The notes: generated by a model not told the origin, from the letters alone. Counted from the first letter of the stretch, positions 1 to 5,318 are shown. The stretch is 7,117 nt of DNA from CAYMYN01 sp964394665 (GCA_964394665.1 CAYMYN010000074.1:1-7117), one strand, 5' to 3'. Numbers and translations: made by a program.

Positions 1-550
1 TGAGCGAGCGGCGGGGCAAGCGCTCGTAGGCGCGGCCGGCGGGCAGGGGTTTGAGTCCTTGCAGCGGGTTGGCCCCGATGTAGCGCGCGGCGACGGCCCA
101 GTTGAGCAAGGCTTTGAGGATCGTCAGCTCGAGGTTCGCGGTGCGGTTGGCGGCGCCCTCGCGCTGGCGCTCGCGGCGGTAGAGCAAGAACGCTTGAGGG
201 GTGATGTCGCGCACGACGGTCGCTCGCATGCGGGGGATCACGCGCTCCAGCACGTTCTGGACGCGGTCGTAGTGCGCGGGGCTGCGGCTGCTCTTGGACT
301 CGGCGAGGTAGGCCTCGACCAGCTCGGATAGCTGCCGGTCGGGGCCCTCTTCGATGGCGAGGCCTGCGAGGACGAGGTCGCGCTGGCGGATGAGGTGGGC
401 GAGCATGCGCTCGGCGGTCCGCTTGTCCGAGGAGAGCACGCGGCGGTGGCGCTTGCCGCTGGCGTCCTTGTAGTCGGCGACGTAGACCGAGCCGCCGGCC
501 TGCTTGCGGCGCCAGATGCGGCCCATGCCCATCGCGCGCGGGATCCTCAT
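1..550 (-). CDS. Phage-type tyrosine integrase, N-terminal part (runs off left edge)
   Basis: Translating leftwards from the ATG at 550-548 gives 183 open residues with no stop before the window edge. Residues about 9-62 (GRIWRRKQAGGSVYVADYKD, then a K/R-rich stretch) resemble the three-strand arm-type DNA-binding domain of phage integrases. Residues about 72-168 resemble the all-helical SAM-like core-binding domain, including NRTANLELTILKALLNWAV and GANPLQGLKPLP. The sequence stops just as the catalytic domain begins (RAYERLPRRSL), so the catalytic R, H, R and Y residues cannot be checked. In this family the enzyme integrates and excises an element at an att site. The start is supported by GGGAGG at 564-559, 8 nt upstream, and by a 4-nt ATGA overlap with the stop of the preceding helix-turn-helix gene, which implies translational coupling. 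The att site probably lies beyond the left edge, since integrase genes usually sit next to it. Confidence 0.85.
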   Translation of the reverse strand, partial: MRIPRAMGMGRIWRRKQAGGSVYVADYKDASGKRHRRVLSSDKRTAERMLAHLIRQRDLVLAGLAIEEGPDRQLSELVEAYLAESKSSRSPAHYDRVQNVLERVIPRMRATVVRDITPQAFLLYRRERQREGAANRTANLELTILKALLNWAVAARYIGANPLQGLKPLPAGRAYERLPRRSL

Positions 551-1098
551 CGCACGGGCCTCCCAGCAGGGTTGCCGCGCTCGAGCCACGCGTCGATGTC
601 CGCGCGACGCCAGCGACGCAGGCGGCCGACCAGCGTCGATGCGGGCAGCTCGCCGTCGAGCTCCATGCGGCGCACGGTGCGCGGGCTGCATGCCAGCAGA
701 GCCGCGAGGCCCTTCTGGTCCAGGAACTCGGGCGCAGCAGGCGCGGAAACCGGTGTGGGGCGCGGCACGAGCGCAGTCACGCTCGGGTGCGCGCATCCAG
801 CAAGGCATGTCTGGGGGATCTCGGCGATGCTCGCGAGGTTGGCGAGATGCTCTGCCTCCTGGGCGGCGATCTGGGCGCGCAGCGCCGCGAGCTCGGCCAG
901 GCGCTGGACGATGGCGGACAGGCTGGGCGCGGTGGCGTGGAGGTCCGGTGAGGAGGCGCGTTGGGCGCGAGGGTCGCGCTCGACCTGCTCGCGCTGCTCC
1001 ACCAGCTCGAGCCCCTCGACCCTCCCAGCCAGGCCGGCCAGCTCCAGCGGATTGGGGAGCCCGAGGGTGGGCTCTGGGCTGCGGCTGGGAGCGGCCAT
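547..1098 (-). CDS. Helix-turn-helix DNA-binding protein (excisionase/MerR-like) with helical N-terminal region
   Basis: This is a 183-residue protein. Residues about 58-90 are rich in A, L, E, Q and R and look helical, possibly a short coiled coil for dimerisation. A proline- and alanine-rich linker (about 94-123) follows. Residues about 124-174 form a helix-turn-helix of the HTH_17/AlpA/excisionase type: EFLDQKGLAALLACSPRTVR is the helix-turn-helix, followed by a G-R-RRWRRADIDAWLE wing typical of these domains. Such proteins act as excisionases or as regulators of the integrase, and this gene runs directly into the integrase through an ATGA overlap at 550-547. The ATG at 1098 is preferred to the in-frame GTG at 1101 because GGGAGG at 1111-1106 lies 7 nt from the ATG but only 4 nt from the GTG. 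The family-level call is good; whether it is an excisionase or a repressor is inference. Confidence 0.8.
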   Translation of the reverse strand: MAAPSRSPEPTLGLPNPLELAGLAGRVEGLELVEQREQVERDPRAQRASSPDLHATAPSLSAIVQRLAELAALRAQIAAQEAEHLANLASIAEIPQTCLAGCAHPSVTALVPRPTPVSAPAAPEFLDQKGLAALLACSPRTVRRMELDGELPASTLVGRLRRWRRADIDAWLERGNPAGRPVR

Positions 1099-1403
1099 CA
1101 CTCGGCCTCCCGCAGCCCGAGTGCCTCGAAGACCTGCCGCTCGATCTCGAGCCGCGCCCGGTCATCCACCGGCGCGTACCAGGGGTGCTCCTGGCCCGCG
1201 CGGTCCCGGCGCCGGGGGAAGGCCAGGCAGCGGCCTCCATCGGCCGTCCGGCGCAGCGTGAGCCCGTCCAGGCGCAGGTTGCCCATCCGGCAGCGGACGA
1301 ACCCCACGAGGCCGTTGGCGCGGTCGCGGGGCGAGGCGGGCGTGAACGCGACGTCGTGGAGGCGGAGGGGGTCGCGGCCTTCCCCATGACGGGGCGGCGT
1401 CAT
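1098..1403 (-). CDS. SpoVG-like nucleic-acid-binding protein
   Basis: This is a 101-residue protein. The order of conserved features follows SpoVG: an N-terminal LHDVAF strand, a central beta region (LVGFVRCRMGNLRLDGLTLR), an AFPRRRDRAG stretch where SpoVG has MPSKRTPDG, and HPWYAPVDDRARLEIERQVF where SpoVG has a THPIN...R..I..AV motif. SpoVG was first described as a sporulation and septation protein and is known to bind DNA and RNA. Copies in elements like this one are probably small regulators, with nothing to do with septation. The frame stays open upstream to 1628, but the start at 1403 is chosen because AGGAGG (1416-1411) sits 7 nt before it and because homology begins just after it. The stop overlaps the next gene's ATG by one base (TGATG at 1100-1096). 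Conservation is clear in pattern but distant in identity, so a profile search should confirm it. Confidence 0.6.
   Translation of the reverse strand: MTPPRHGEGRDPLRLHDVAFTPASPRDRANGLVGFVRCRMGNLRLDGLTLRRTADGGRCLAFPRRRDRAGQEHPWYAPVDDRARLEIERQVFEALGLREAE
1106..1111 (-). promoter_or_regulatory. Shine-Dalgarno site GGGAGG deciding the start of the 183-residue HTH gene
   Basis: GGGAGG on the minus strand is 7 nt from the ATG at 1098 and 4 nt from the GTG at 1101, favouring the ATG. It lies inside the last codons of the SpoVG-like gene, consistent with coupled translation. Confidence 0.6.
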
Positions 1404-1570
1404 CGCGGCTCCTCCTGGCGGGCGGGTCGCGAGGAGGAGGCGCCGCGCGGGGGACGGCCTCCAGCACGCTCGGGGGCCTCGGGCCTCGAGCCGCAACCGA
1501 CTGCTCCGAGAAGCAGCGCGGCAGGAGGAGGGCTCGGCCAAGCCGTGGACGGGTCCATGCCCCCCCGCAT
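1400..1570 (-). CDS. Possible small ORF (56 residues) leading the SpoVG-HTH-integrase gene set
   Basis: This frame begins MRGGMDPSTAWPS and ends ARQEEPR. It is rich in A, P, G and R, with one short hydrophobic run (PPPAALLLGAVGCG), and I recognise no domain. Two features support translation. GGAGGGG at 1582-1576 lies 5 nt before the ATG. Its TGA (1402-1400) overlaps the ATG of the SpoVG-like gene as ATGA, the same junction seen between the next genes. Against it, codon third positions are only moderately GC-rich (about three quarters by my count) compared with what strongly coding DNA here would show, and the composition is what non-coding GC-rich DNA also yields. It may be a real small protein, a leader peptide that couples translation, or chance. 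A run of seven C (1560-1566) lies near its start. Confidence 0.35.
   Translation of the reverse strand: MRGGMDPSTAWPSPPPAALLLGAVGCGSRPEAPERAGGRPPRGASSSRPARQEEPR
1411..1416 (-). promoter_or_regulatory. Shine-Dalgarno site AGGAGG deciding the start of the SpoVG-like gene
   Basis: AGGAGG reads on the minus strand 7 nt before the ATG at 1403. It is a near-perfect ribosome binding site and places the start at 1403, not at the longer in-frame ATG at 1628, whose extension reads through the repeat region and looks non-coding. Confidence 0.7.
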
Positions 1571-1575
1571 GGCGT

Positions 1576-1582
1576 CCCCTCC
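1576..1582 (-). promoter_or_regulatory. Shine-Dalgarno site GGAGGGG for the 56-residue ORF
   Basis: On the minus strand GGAGGGG lies 5 nt before the ATG at 1570. It is the main evidence that the small ORF is translated. It sits directly downstream of the palindrome at 1586-1599, so a protein bound there could affect initiation of this gene set. Confidence 0.4.
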
Positions 1583-1585
1583 GGC

Positions 1586-1599
1586 ACCCGCATGCGGGT
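1586..1599. repeat. 14-bp perfect palindrome ACCCGCATGCGGGT
   Basis: The palindrome joins the near copy GCACCCGC (1584-1591) head to head with the perfect copy starting at 1594. It lies 16 bp before the possible start at 1570, close to where a leftward promoter or leader would be, so it could be an operator as well as part of the iteron array. Confidence 0.6.
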
Positions 1600-1624
1600 A
1601 CTTGGACGCGTCCTGCGGGTACTT
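1594..1624 (+). repeat. Two direct copies of TGCGGGTACTT spaced 21 bp apart
   Basis: GCGGGTACTT occurs at 1594-1603 and 1615-1624, each preceded by T. The 21-bp step is close to two helical turns, so proteins bound at both would lie on the same face of the DNA. Confidence 0.8.
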
Positions 1625-1640
1625 CCAAACCTGCCCTCGC

Positions 1641-1660
1641 AGTGCGGGGGTCTCCGCACT
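1641..1660. repeat. Hairpin AGTGCGG / CCGCACT, 7-bp stem
   Basis: AGTGCGG at 1641-1647 pairs perfectly with CCGCACT at 1654-1660 across a 6-base loop. There is no T tract on either strand, so it is not an obvious terminator. It sits between the two left repeat clusters. Confidence 0.5.
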
Positions 1661-1689
1661 CCCCCTCTCGGTCCCGCCAGGGCCAGTTT

Positions 1690-1716
1690 GCGGGTACTGC
1701 GGGTACTGCGGGTACT
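1690..1716 (+). repeat. Three perfect tandem 9-mers GCGGGTACT
   Basis: The units lie at 1690-1698, 1699-1707 and 1708-1716 with no gap. The inner end of this cluster is 54 bp from the centre of the dyad at about 1770, almost exactly mirrored by the inverse cluster at 1825. Confidence 0.9.
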
Positions 1717-1738
1717 TCTTCCCTGCCTCTGCACCCCC

Positions 1739-1801
1739 CCTAGGCGAAAAAGAAGAGGGGTATCGTGCGCACTCGCGCATACCCCCTTTTTTTTCTCTAG
1801 G
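1739..1801. terminator. Long imperfect hairpin with T-rich flanks: likely bidirectional terminator and/or origin dyad
   Basis: CCTAG at 1739-1743 pairs with CTAGG at 1797-1801. Inside this, an A-rich left arm faces a run of eight T (1787-1794). Then GGGGTA (1757-1762) pairs with TACCCC (1780-1785), and TGCGC (1766-1770) pairs with GCGCA (1775-1779) around the loop ACTC, with a 3-base TCG bulge. On the plus strand the GC stem is followed by T8, a textbook intrinsic-terminator shape, yet no plus-strand gene precedes it. On the minus strand the stem is followed by TCTTCTTTTTC, so it could end the primase-helicase transcript. Its position at the exact centre of inverted repeat clusters suggests an additional or alternative role in origin melting. 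Confidence 0.65.
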
Positions 1802-1824
1802 CACACGTGTAGGGGCCCATAACA

Positions 1825-1842
1825 AGTACCCGCAGTACCCGC
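1825..1842 (-). repeat. Two tandem 9-mers, inverse orientation (AGTACCCGC)
   Basis: Units at 1825-1833 and 1834-1842 are exact reverse complements of the 9-mer in the 1690-1716 cluster. The cluster begins 55 bp from the hairpin centre, mirroring the 54 bp on the left side. Confidence 0.85.
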
Positions 1843-1884
1843 AGATCGGCCCTCCTGGGCATTCCGGGGCGGATTCTCGGGGTG

Positions 1885-1920
1885 CAAGTACCCGCACAAG
1901 TACCCGCACAAGTACCCGCA
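1885..1920 (-). repeat. Three perfect tandem 12-mers CAAGTACCCGCA
   Basis: Units at 1885-1896, 1897-1908 and 1909-1920 carry the same AGTACCCGC core as the 9-mers with three additional bases, so the period changes from 9 to 12 bp. A single oppositely oriented core, GCGGGTACT, follows at 1925-1933, just beyond the stop of the primase-helicase gene. Confidence 0.9.
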
Positions 1921-1952
1921 GGATGCGGGTACTCCACGCACCCGTGATGGCG

Positions 1953-4901
1953 CTACGCATCGGTCACAATCCTCCAGCGGCGCGCCTTGGCATGCCGGTC
2001 CCCTTCGCCCCGGACGATCCGAAGCCCGTCCGGTGCGACAGGGCGGTCCGCCATCCTCCGTAGGTAGTTCCCGAGAACGACGGAGAAGTCGCGGCGCGCG
2101 AAGCCCATGGCGAGCTCGCCGGGCAGTTCAGCCGCGAAGTCCGGCACGCGTTCGAGCTCTCGAACGATCTCCGCGACGGTGACGCCCGGGTCGCAGGCCC
2201 GCGCACCGATGCAGCTCTGAATGGCGCGCAGGAACCCTTCAAGCTCCTCGTGCTCGGTGTCCACCGAGTCGCGGATCTCCGAGCGGTTCGCGAGGAACCC
2301 CCCCACGCCAGCGACTTGCAGGATGCCGCCGATCGCGTCCTGCCACTCTTCGAAACTTCCGAACGGCGGGAGGTCGGGCTTGGGCTTCTCCACCACCCAC
2401 CACGCGCGGCACAGCGTCAATGCTGCCCACACCAGCCTGCCGCGATGCTCACGCACCCACGGCTCCAGCCGCTTGAAGACTTCACCGTCCCGTGGTCCGC
2501 GTCGGTCCTCTGGGTGCACAACCTTTGGATCCAGCGAGATCGTGTAGGTGCGCCGCGCCATCTCGCTGCCGAAATCAGGGTTGTTCGCGGTCAGCGCCCA
2601 CACCGCGTCTTGGGGCACGTCAAAGCCACGGTCGTTGTGCCCCAGGATCCGGTCCTGATGCCGCCGCGCAGTGAGGATCGCCTCCAGCGTGGCGCTCTCG
2701 ATCCGTTGCTTGACGTTATCGAACCCGATGAAGCTTGCACCCCGTTGAAGAAGCTGCGCGAGCTTCTTCTCAAGCTCCTCATCTGATCGCCACCGTGTTG
2801 TGCTGGGCGGCCTACCGGTCAGGACCGACGCGCACGAGTTGACGAGCAGCGTCTTGCCCGAAGACCGGACAGTTGCAGTGACAGCACAGATCGGTCGGTG
2901 AGCTTGCAGGGCAGGCTGGATGAAGCCCGTCAGTAGGAGCGCGAACGCGTTTGCGCGACTAGCATCGTCCTTGAACGGAAACTGGCAGAAGATCTCGTCG
3001 ATGTACTCGCGGGCACGGGTGATCTCCTCCTTGGTGGGCGACACCGACACCTGCGGAACAACGAGCCCCCTATCAAGCTCATGGAGCAACTTGCTCTGCG
3101 CGTCGTACCCCGGGCGCAGGAGTATCGACCCGTCTGTGCGCATGACCGGCGCGTGCACAATGCCCGCGAGGTCCGGGAACGGAAGCCGAGCGGCGCCGAG
3201 GATCGTGCTCAGTGTTGCGCGCGGAGGGTTCGCGGGCTGGGAAACGCCGTCATCGTTCTTGCCGATGAACAGCGCGCTTCTGAGCAGCTCAGCGGATAGC
3301 TCCTTGTCCCCGATGACCTCAAGGGCCGCCTGGTCGTCTTCGGTCTTGCACAGTCTCCAGTTGTGCGACCCGCGCTGAAAGATGCGCTCGGGTTTGTTCT
3401 TGAGGACCAATGACTGGACGGCCTCGTTGTGGATCATGAGCGGCTCACGGGCGAGCCCAGCTTCATCGAACAGGTGGATCACCTTCCGGCCGCTAGCGGT
3501 TGCGGCCGCCGAAGCTTCCCGCTCGGCACGCGCCTGCTTCTCTGCACGATGGCGCACCGCGTCGGCACGCTTCTGCTCCTTCTGCTTGGCTGCCAGCTCC
3601 TTGCGTTCTGCGGCAACCGCCCGCACGAACTCCGTCTTGCCGAACAGGTCTCCCAGATCGCTCTTCGCGCGATCGATGAAGACGAGTTGCTCGCCTTGGC
3701 TCAGACGACACACGAGCGACACCGCCTCGTACACGCGTGTTGCGTCCTGCTCGACAACCGCCTGCTGAAGACGCAGGTCGAGCTGTTGTCGAACGCGATC
3801 GAGGTCCACCTCGGGTTGCCTCGACGCAGTGGCGCCAGCCCAGCCGCCCGCCTTCGCAAGGTAGAAGATGCTGCGAGCGGTGATCGGCCTCGCCCGGTCG
3901 TCGTTGATCGACTCCCATACCCGTCGCTGATCAGTGGGATCGAACTTGTTCGACCGCGCCGACCACTCGCGCCACATCTCGTACGCCGCCTCGCCACCCC
4001 CGGTTCGCTTGAGGCCCATCCCTACGGCAAGCCACATGTCACGGTCATCAGCCGCGATGAACTCAAGCGCAGATGCGAGCTGCTCACGGACCTCGGCCCA
4101 GTCCAGCGGCGGCGCATCCGAGTCTTTGCAGCTGCCATTGCTGCCCGCTCGATCCTTCGTCGCAGGAAAGAGGCGATCGAGCAGACCTGGTGGCGCCGGG
4201 CCAGGCCGCGCGCCTTCCGTGGGATCCGCCTCCGCGAGCCAGGTGTAGGCGCCACCCGAGATATGGTTCGATGGTGGCGCGACGATGTACCCGCCGTCGC
4301 CCTTCACATCGATGCCGGGGAGCACTCCGTTCTTCGTTGGGATCGGCGTTCCGTTGTGTTCGAAGACGAGGTGTGACCCCCTGCCGCCGGTCTCTTGCTC
4401 CACATCGGCGCGAACGTCACCGAGGCCTTCCAGGCTGACGTCGCCGCCGTTCCGTGGATCGATGTCCAGTACCCAGATGCCCGAGATCGCGCCAGTGACG
4501 ATGCCGACGTTTGCGTCTGGCCACCGCTTCCACCACGAACGAATCCGATCTTCGTCGGTAGACGCATCCTTGAGCCCGTTCTTCGTACGCGGGTGCTTAC
4601 CGGGGCTCTTGCAAGCCGTCTTTCCGCAGCTGCATCCGCGAGCGACTACAGAGTGGAGCGGGATGACGTGCCAGTCCGACTTGATGTACGTCAGCGCCGC
4701 TTCAAGGACCTTGGTGCGGTCGGTCGCCCCCTCGCCAGCATCCCCGGCGCTCCTGCTGCCATGCGCACTAGAAGCTGACCCGTTCGCAGCCTGGAAATGC
4801 TCCTCGTCATGTGCGAAGGTCGTGTTGTCGGCGGCACCCACCCCGACCTCCGGCCCGTGCGCTTCTCCAGAGCGGCGTGCCGCCTTCGTGGGGCGGGTCA
4901 T
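1953..4901 (-). CDS. Bifunctional primase-polymerase / AAA+ replicative helicase
   Basis: A 982-residue protein likely to initiate replication of the element. Residues 1-60 are low-complexity. Residues about 64-245 match the Prim-Pol (archaeo-eukaryotic primase-like) domain: a Cys/His knuckle in GCSCGKTACKSPGKHPR (C90, C92, C97, H103), the metal-binding pair in VLDIDP (D146, D148), GSHLVF (H177) and GIDVKGDGGYIVAPPS (from 196). Residues about 265-355 match a PriCT-2-like primase C-terminal domain (DMWLAVGMGLKRTGG, RSIFYLAKAGGW). A charged, K/E/A-rich helical linker spans about 365-470. The ATPase follows: Walker A VRSSGKTLL (K683), Walker B FIGFDN (D728), sensor-like ALTANN (N773-N774) and an RR pair (783-784). 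Residues about 905-980 look like a winged helix and could bind DNA. The ATG at 4901 has GGGAG about 9 nt upstream. The Walker A lacks the usual first glycine. The gene ends next to the repeat region that I propose as its origin. Confidence 0.9.
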   Translation of the reverse strand: MTRPTKAARRSGEAHGPEVGVGAADNTTFAHDEEHFQAANGSASSAHGSRSAGDAGEGATDRTKVLEAALTYIKSDWHVIPLHSVVARGCSCGKTACKSPGKHPRTKNGLKDASTDEDRIRSWWKRWPDANVGIVTGAISGIWVLDIDPRNGGDVSLEGLGDVRADVEQETGGRGSHLVFEHNGTPIPTKNGVLPGIDVKGDGGYIVAPPSNHISGGAYTWLAEADPTEGARPGPAPPGLLDRLFPATKDRAGSNGSCKDSDAPPLDWAEVREQLASALEFIAADDRDMWLAVGMGLKRTGGGEAAYEMWREWSARSNKFDPTDQRRVWESINDDRARPITARSIFYLAKAGGWAGATASRQPEVDLDRVRQQLDLRLQQAVVEQDATRVYEAVSLVCRLSQGEQLVFIDRAKSDLGDLFGKTEFVRAVAAERKELAAKQKEQKRADAVRHRAEKQARAEREASAAATASGRKVIHLFDEAGLAREPLMIHNEAVQSLVLKNKPERIFQRGSHNWRLCKTEDDQAALEVIGDKELSAELLRSALFIGKNDDGVSQPANPPRATLSTILGAARLPFPDLAGIVHAPVMRTDGSILLRPGYDAQSKLLHELDRGLVVPQVSVSPTKEEITRAREYIDEIFCQFPFKDDASRANAFALLLTGFIQPALQAHRPICAVTATVRSSGKTLLVNSCASVLTGRPPSTTRWRSDEELEKKLAQLLQRGASFIGFDNVKQRIESATLEAILTARRHQDRILGHNDRGFDVPQDAVWALTANNPDFGSEMARRTYTISLDPKVVHPEDRRGPRDGEVFKRLEPWVREHRGRLVWAALTLCRAWWVVEKPKPDLPPFGSFEEWQDAIGGILQVAGVGGFLANRSEIRDSVDTEHEELEGFLRAIQSCIGARACDPGVTVAEIVRELERVPDFAAELPGELAMGFARRDFSVVLGNYLRRMADRPVAPDGLRIVRGEGDRHAKARRWRIVTDA

Positions 4902-4994
4902 TGGGGGCTCTCCCGAGGACGTTCATCCGGCCTGGCAAGGGCCACACCGAACGTGTAAGGGGATACGGACGGGCGCCTCGGAGCCCAAGCCCCG
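4902..4994. other. 93-bp spacer between the small HTH gene and the primase gene
   Basis: I see no gene and no convincing promoter here. The spacing allows co-transcription of the 68-residue protein with the primase. The only recognisable signal is the GGGAG ribosome binding site near 4911-4915 for the primase ATG. Confidence 0.4.
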
Positions 4995-5201
4995 CTACTG
5001 GCCACTGTGCCACTCCCCCTTTCGGAGAAGCCGGTCGAGGGCGTCACGTGGGATGAGCTGGAGACGCCCGAGCTGAACGCAAGGGAGCAAACCCCGGCGA
5101 ACCCAGGTGCGGACGCTCTCCGATTTCACGCCCAGTTCGTGGGCAAACTCGTCGGGGCTGAGGAAGCCCTCGGTGACTCTGTTGTCGGGCATGCCCCCCA
5201 T
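4995..5201 (-). CDS. Small MerR/excisionase-type helix-turn-helix protein
   Basis: This 68-residue protein is almost entirely one DNA-binding domain. Residues about 13-60 give GFLSPDEFAHELGVKSESVR as the helix-turn-helix, TWVRRGLLPCVQLGRLQLIP as the turn and wing, and DALDRLL as the closing helix. This is the HTH_17/AlpA/Xis layout. Known members are excisionases or activators of integrase or phage early genes. The ATG at 5201 has AGGG ending 5 nt upstream; an in-frame ATG at 5192 is possible, but its spacing to a purine tract is poor. The gene lies immediately upstream of the primase gene in the same orientation, so it may control replication gene expression. Two 20-bp direct repeats at 5268-5309 lie upstream and could be its own binding sites. 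It shares the fold, though not obvious close identity, with the protein at 547-1098. Confidence 0.8.
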   Translation of the reverse strand: MGGMPDNRVTEGFLSPDEFAHELGVKSESVRTWVRRGLLPCVQLGRLQLIPRDALDRLLRKGEWHSGQ

Positions 5202-5249
5202 CTACACCCTGGCAGGGGGGGGCCTCAGGGCTCTACCGGAGGCTATGCC

Positions 5250-5309
5250 GAGGTCATGTCACGAGGCGAGGTGGTGCTGAACTCCTGCTGAGGTCATGTT
5301 GAACTCCTG
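5250..5309. repeat. Direct repeats upstream of the small HTH gene
   Basis: GAGGTGGTGCTGAACTCCTG (5268-5287) and GAGGTCATGTTGAACTCCTG (5290-5309) match at 17 of 20 positions and are spaced 22 bp start to start. A third partial copy, GAGGTCATGT, lies at 5250-5259. They fall between the stop of the unrecognised gene (5319) and the HTH gene start (5201). Tandem direct repeats about two helical turns apart suit an excisionase or repressor site. Remnants of a mobile-element end are an alternative. A run of eight G follows at 5215-5222. Confidence 0.6.
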
Positions 5310-5318
5310 TCGGCCCGG

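Larger units (their letters stand above)
1584..1933. other. Candidate replication origin: inverted clusters of GCGGGTAC iterons around an AT-richer dyad
   Basis: This 350-bp stretch has no convincing gene and holds eleven perfect copies of GCGGGTAC. Six read on the plus strand, starting at 1594, 1615, 1690, 1699, 1708 and 1925. Five read as GTACCCGC, starting at 1826, 1835, 1888, 1900 and 1912. A near copy, GCACCCGC, lies at 1584-1591. The left cluster is entirely in one orientation and the right cluster almost entirely in the other. Between them lies a long hairpin (1739-1801) with A- and T-rich arms, the least GC-rich stretch nearby. The region begins just 20 bp beyond the 3' end of the primase-helicase gene. 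Staphylococcal pathogenicity islands have a comparable plan: short iterons flanking an AT-rich stretch next to rep. That this is an origin is inference. Alternatives are a multi-site operator for the leftward gene set, or a protein-binding array for partition or excision. Confidence 0.55.

Noticed and set aside
1098..1628. Longer start for the SpoVG-like gene at 1628 (176 residues)
   Set aside because: The added N terminus is a low-complexity R/G/P-rich translation of the noncoding region and includes repeat DNA. The strong AGGAGG site points to 1403.
1584..1933. CRISPR array
   Set aside because: The repeats are only 8-12 bp, occur in both orientations and often abut without spacers. No cas gene is present.
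1162..1941. Minus-strand open frame of 259 codons over the repeat region
   Set aside because: It runs out of frame through the SpoVG-like gene, and its N terminus is the translated iterons (CGYLCGYLCGYL). No conserved domain is visible.
504..2063. Long plus-strand open frame (519 codons) crossing the integrase, HTH, SpoVG-like and repeat regions
   Set aside because: It is antisense to three well-supported genes, is made of R/A/G/P-rich sequence typical of GC-rich shadow frames, and translates the GCGGGTAC repeats into CGYCGYCGY. There is no domain or ribosome binding site support.
3429..4376. Plus-strand open frame of 315 codons within the primase-helicase gene
   Set aside because: It is fully antisense to a gene with clear Prim-Pol and ATPase motifs and has no recognisable domain. 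The same applies to the other plus-strand frames at 395-1261 and 4285-5076.
5215..5222. Run of eight G before the small HTH gene as a phase-variation tract
   Set aside because: It lies in the untranslated leader, not in a coding frame, and homopolymer runs of this size are common in such GC-rich DNA. There is no evidence of length variation.
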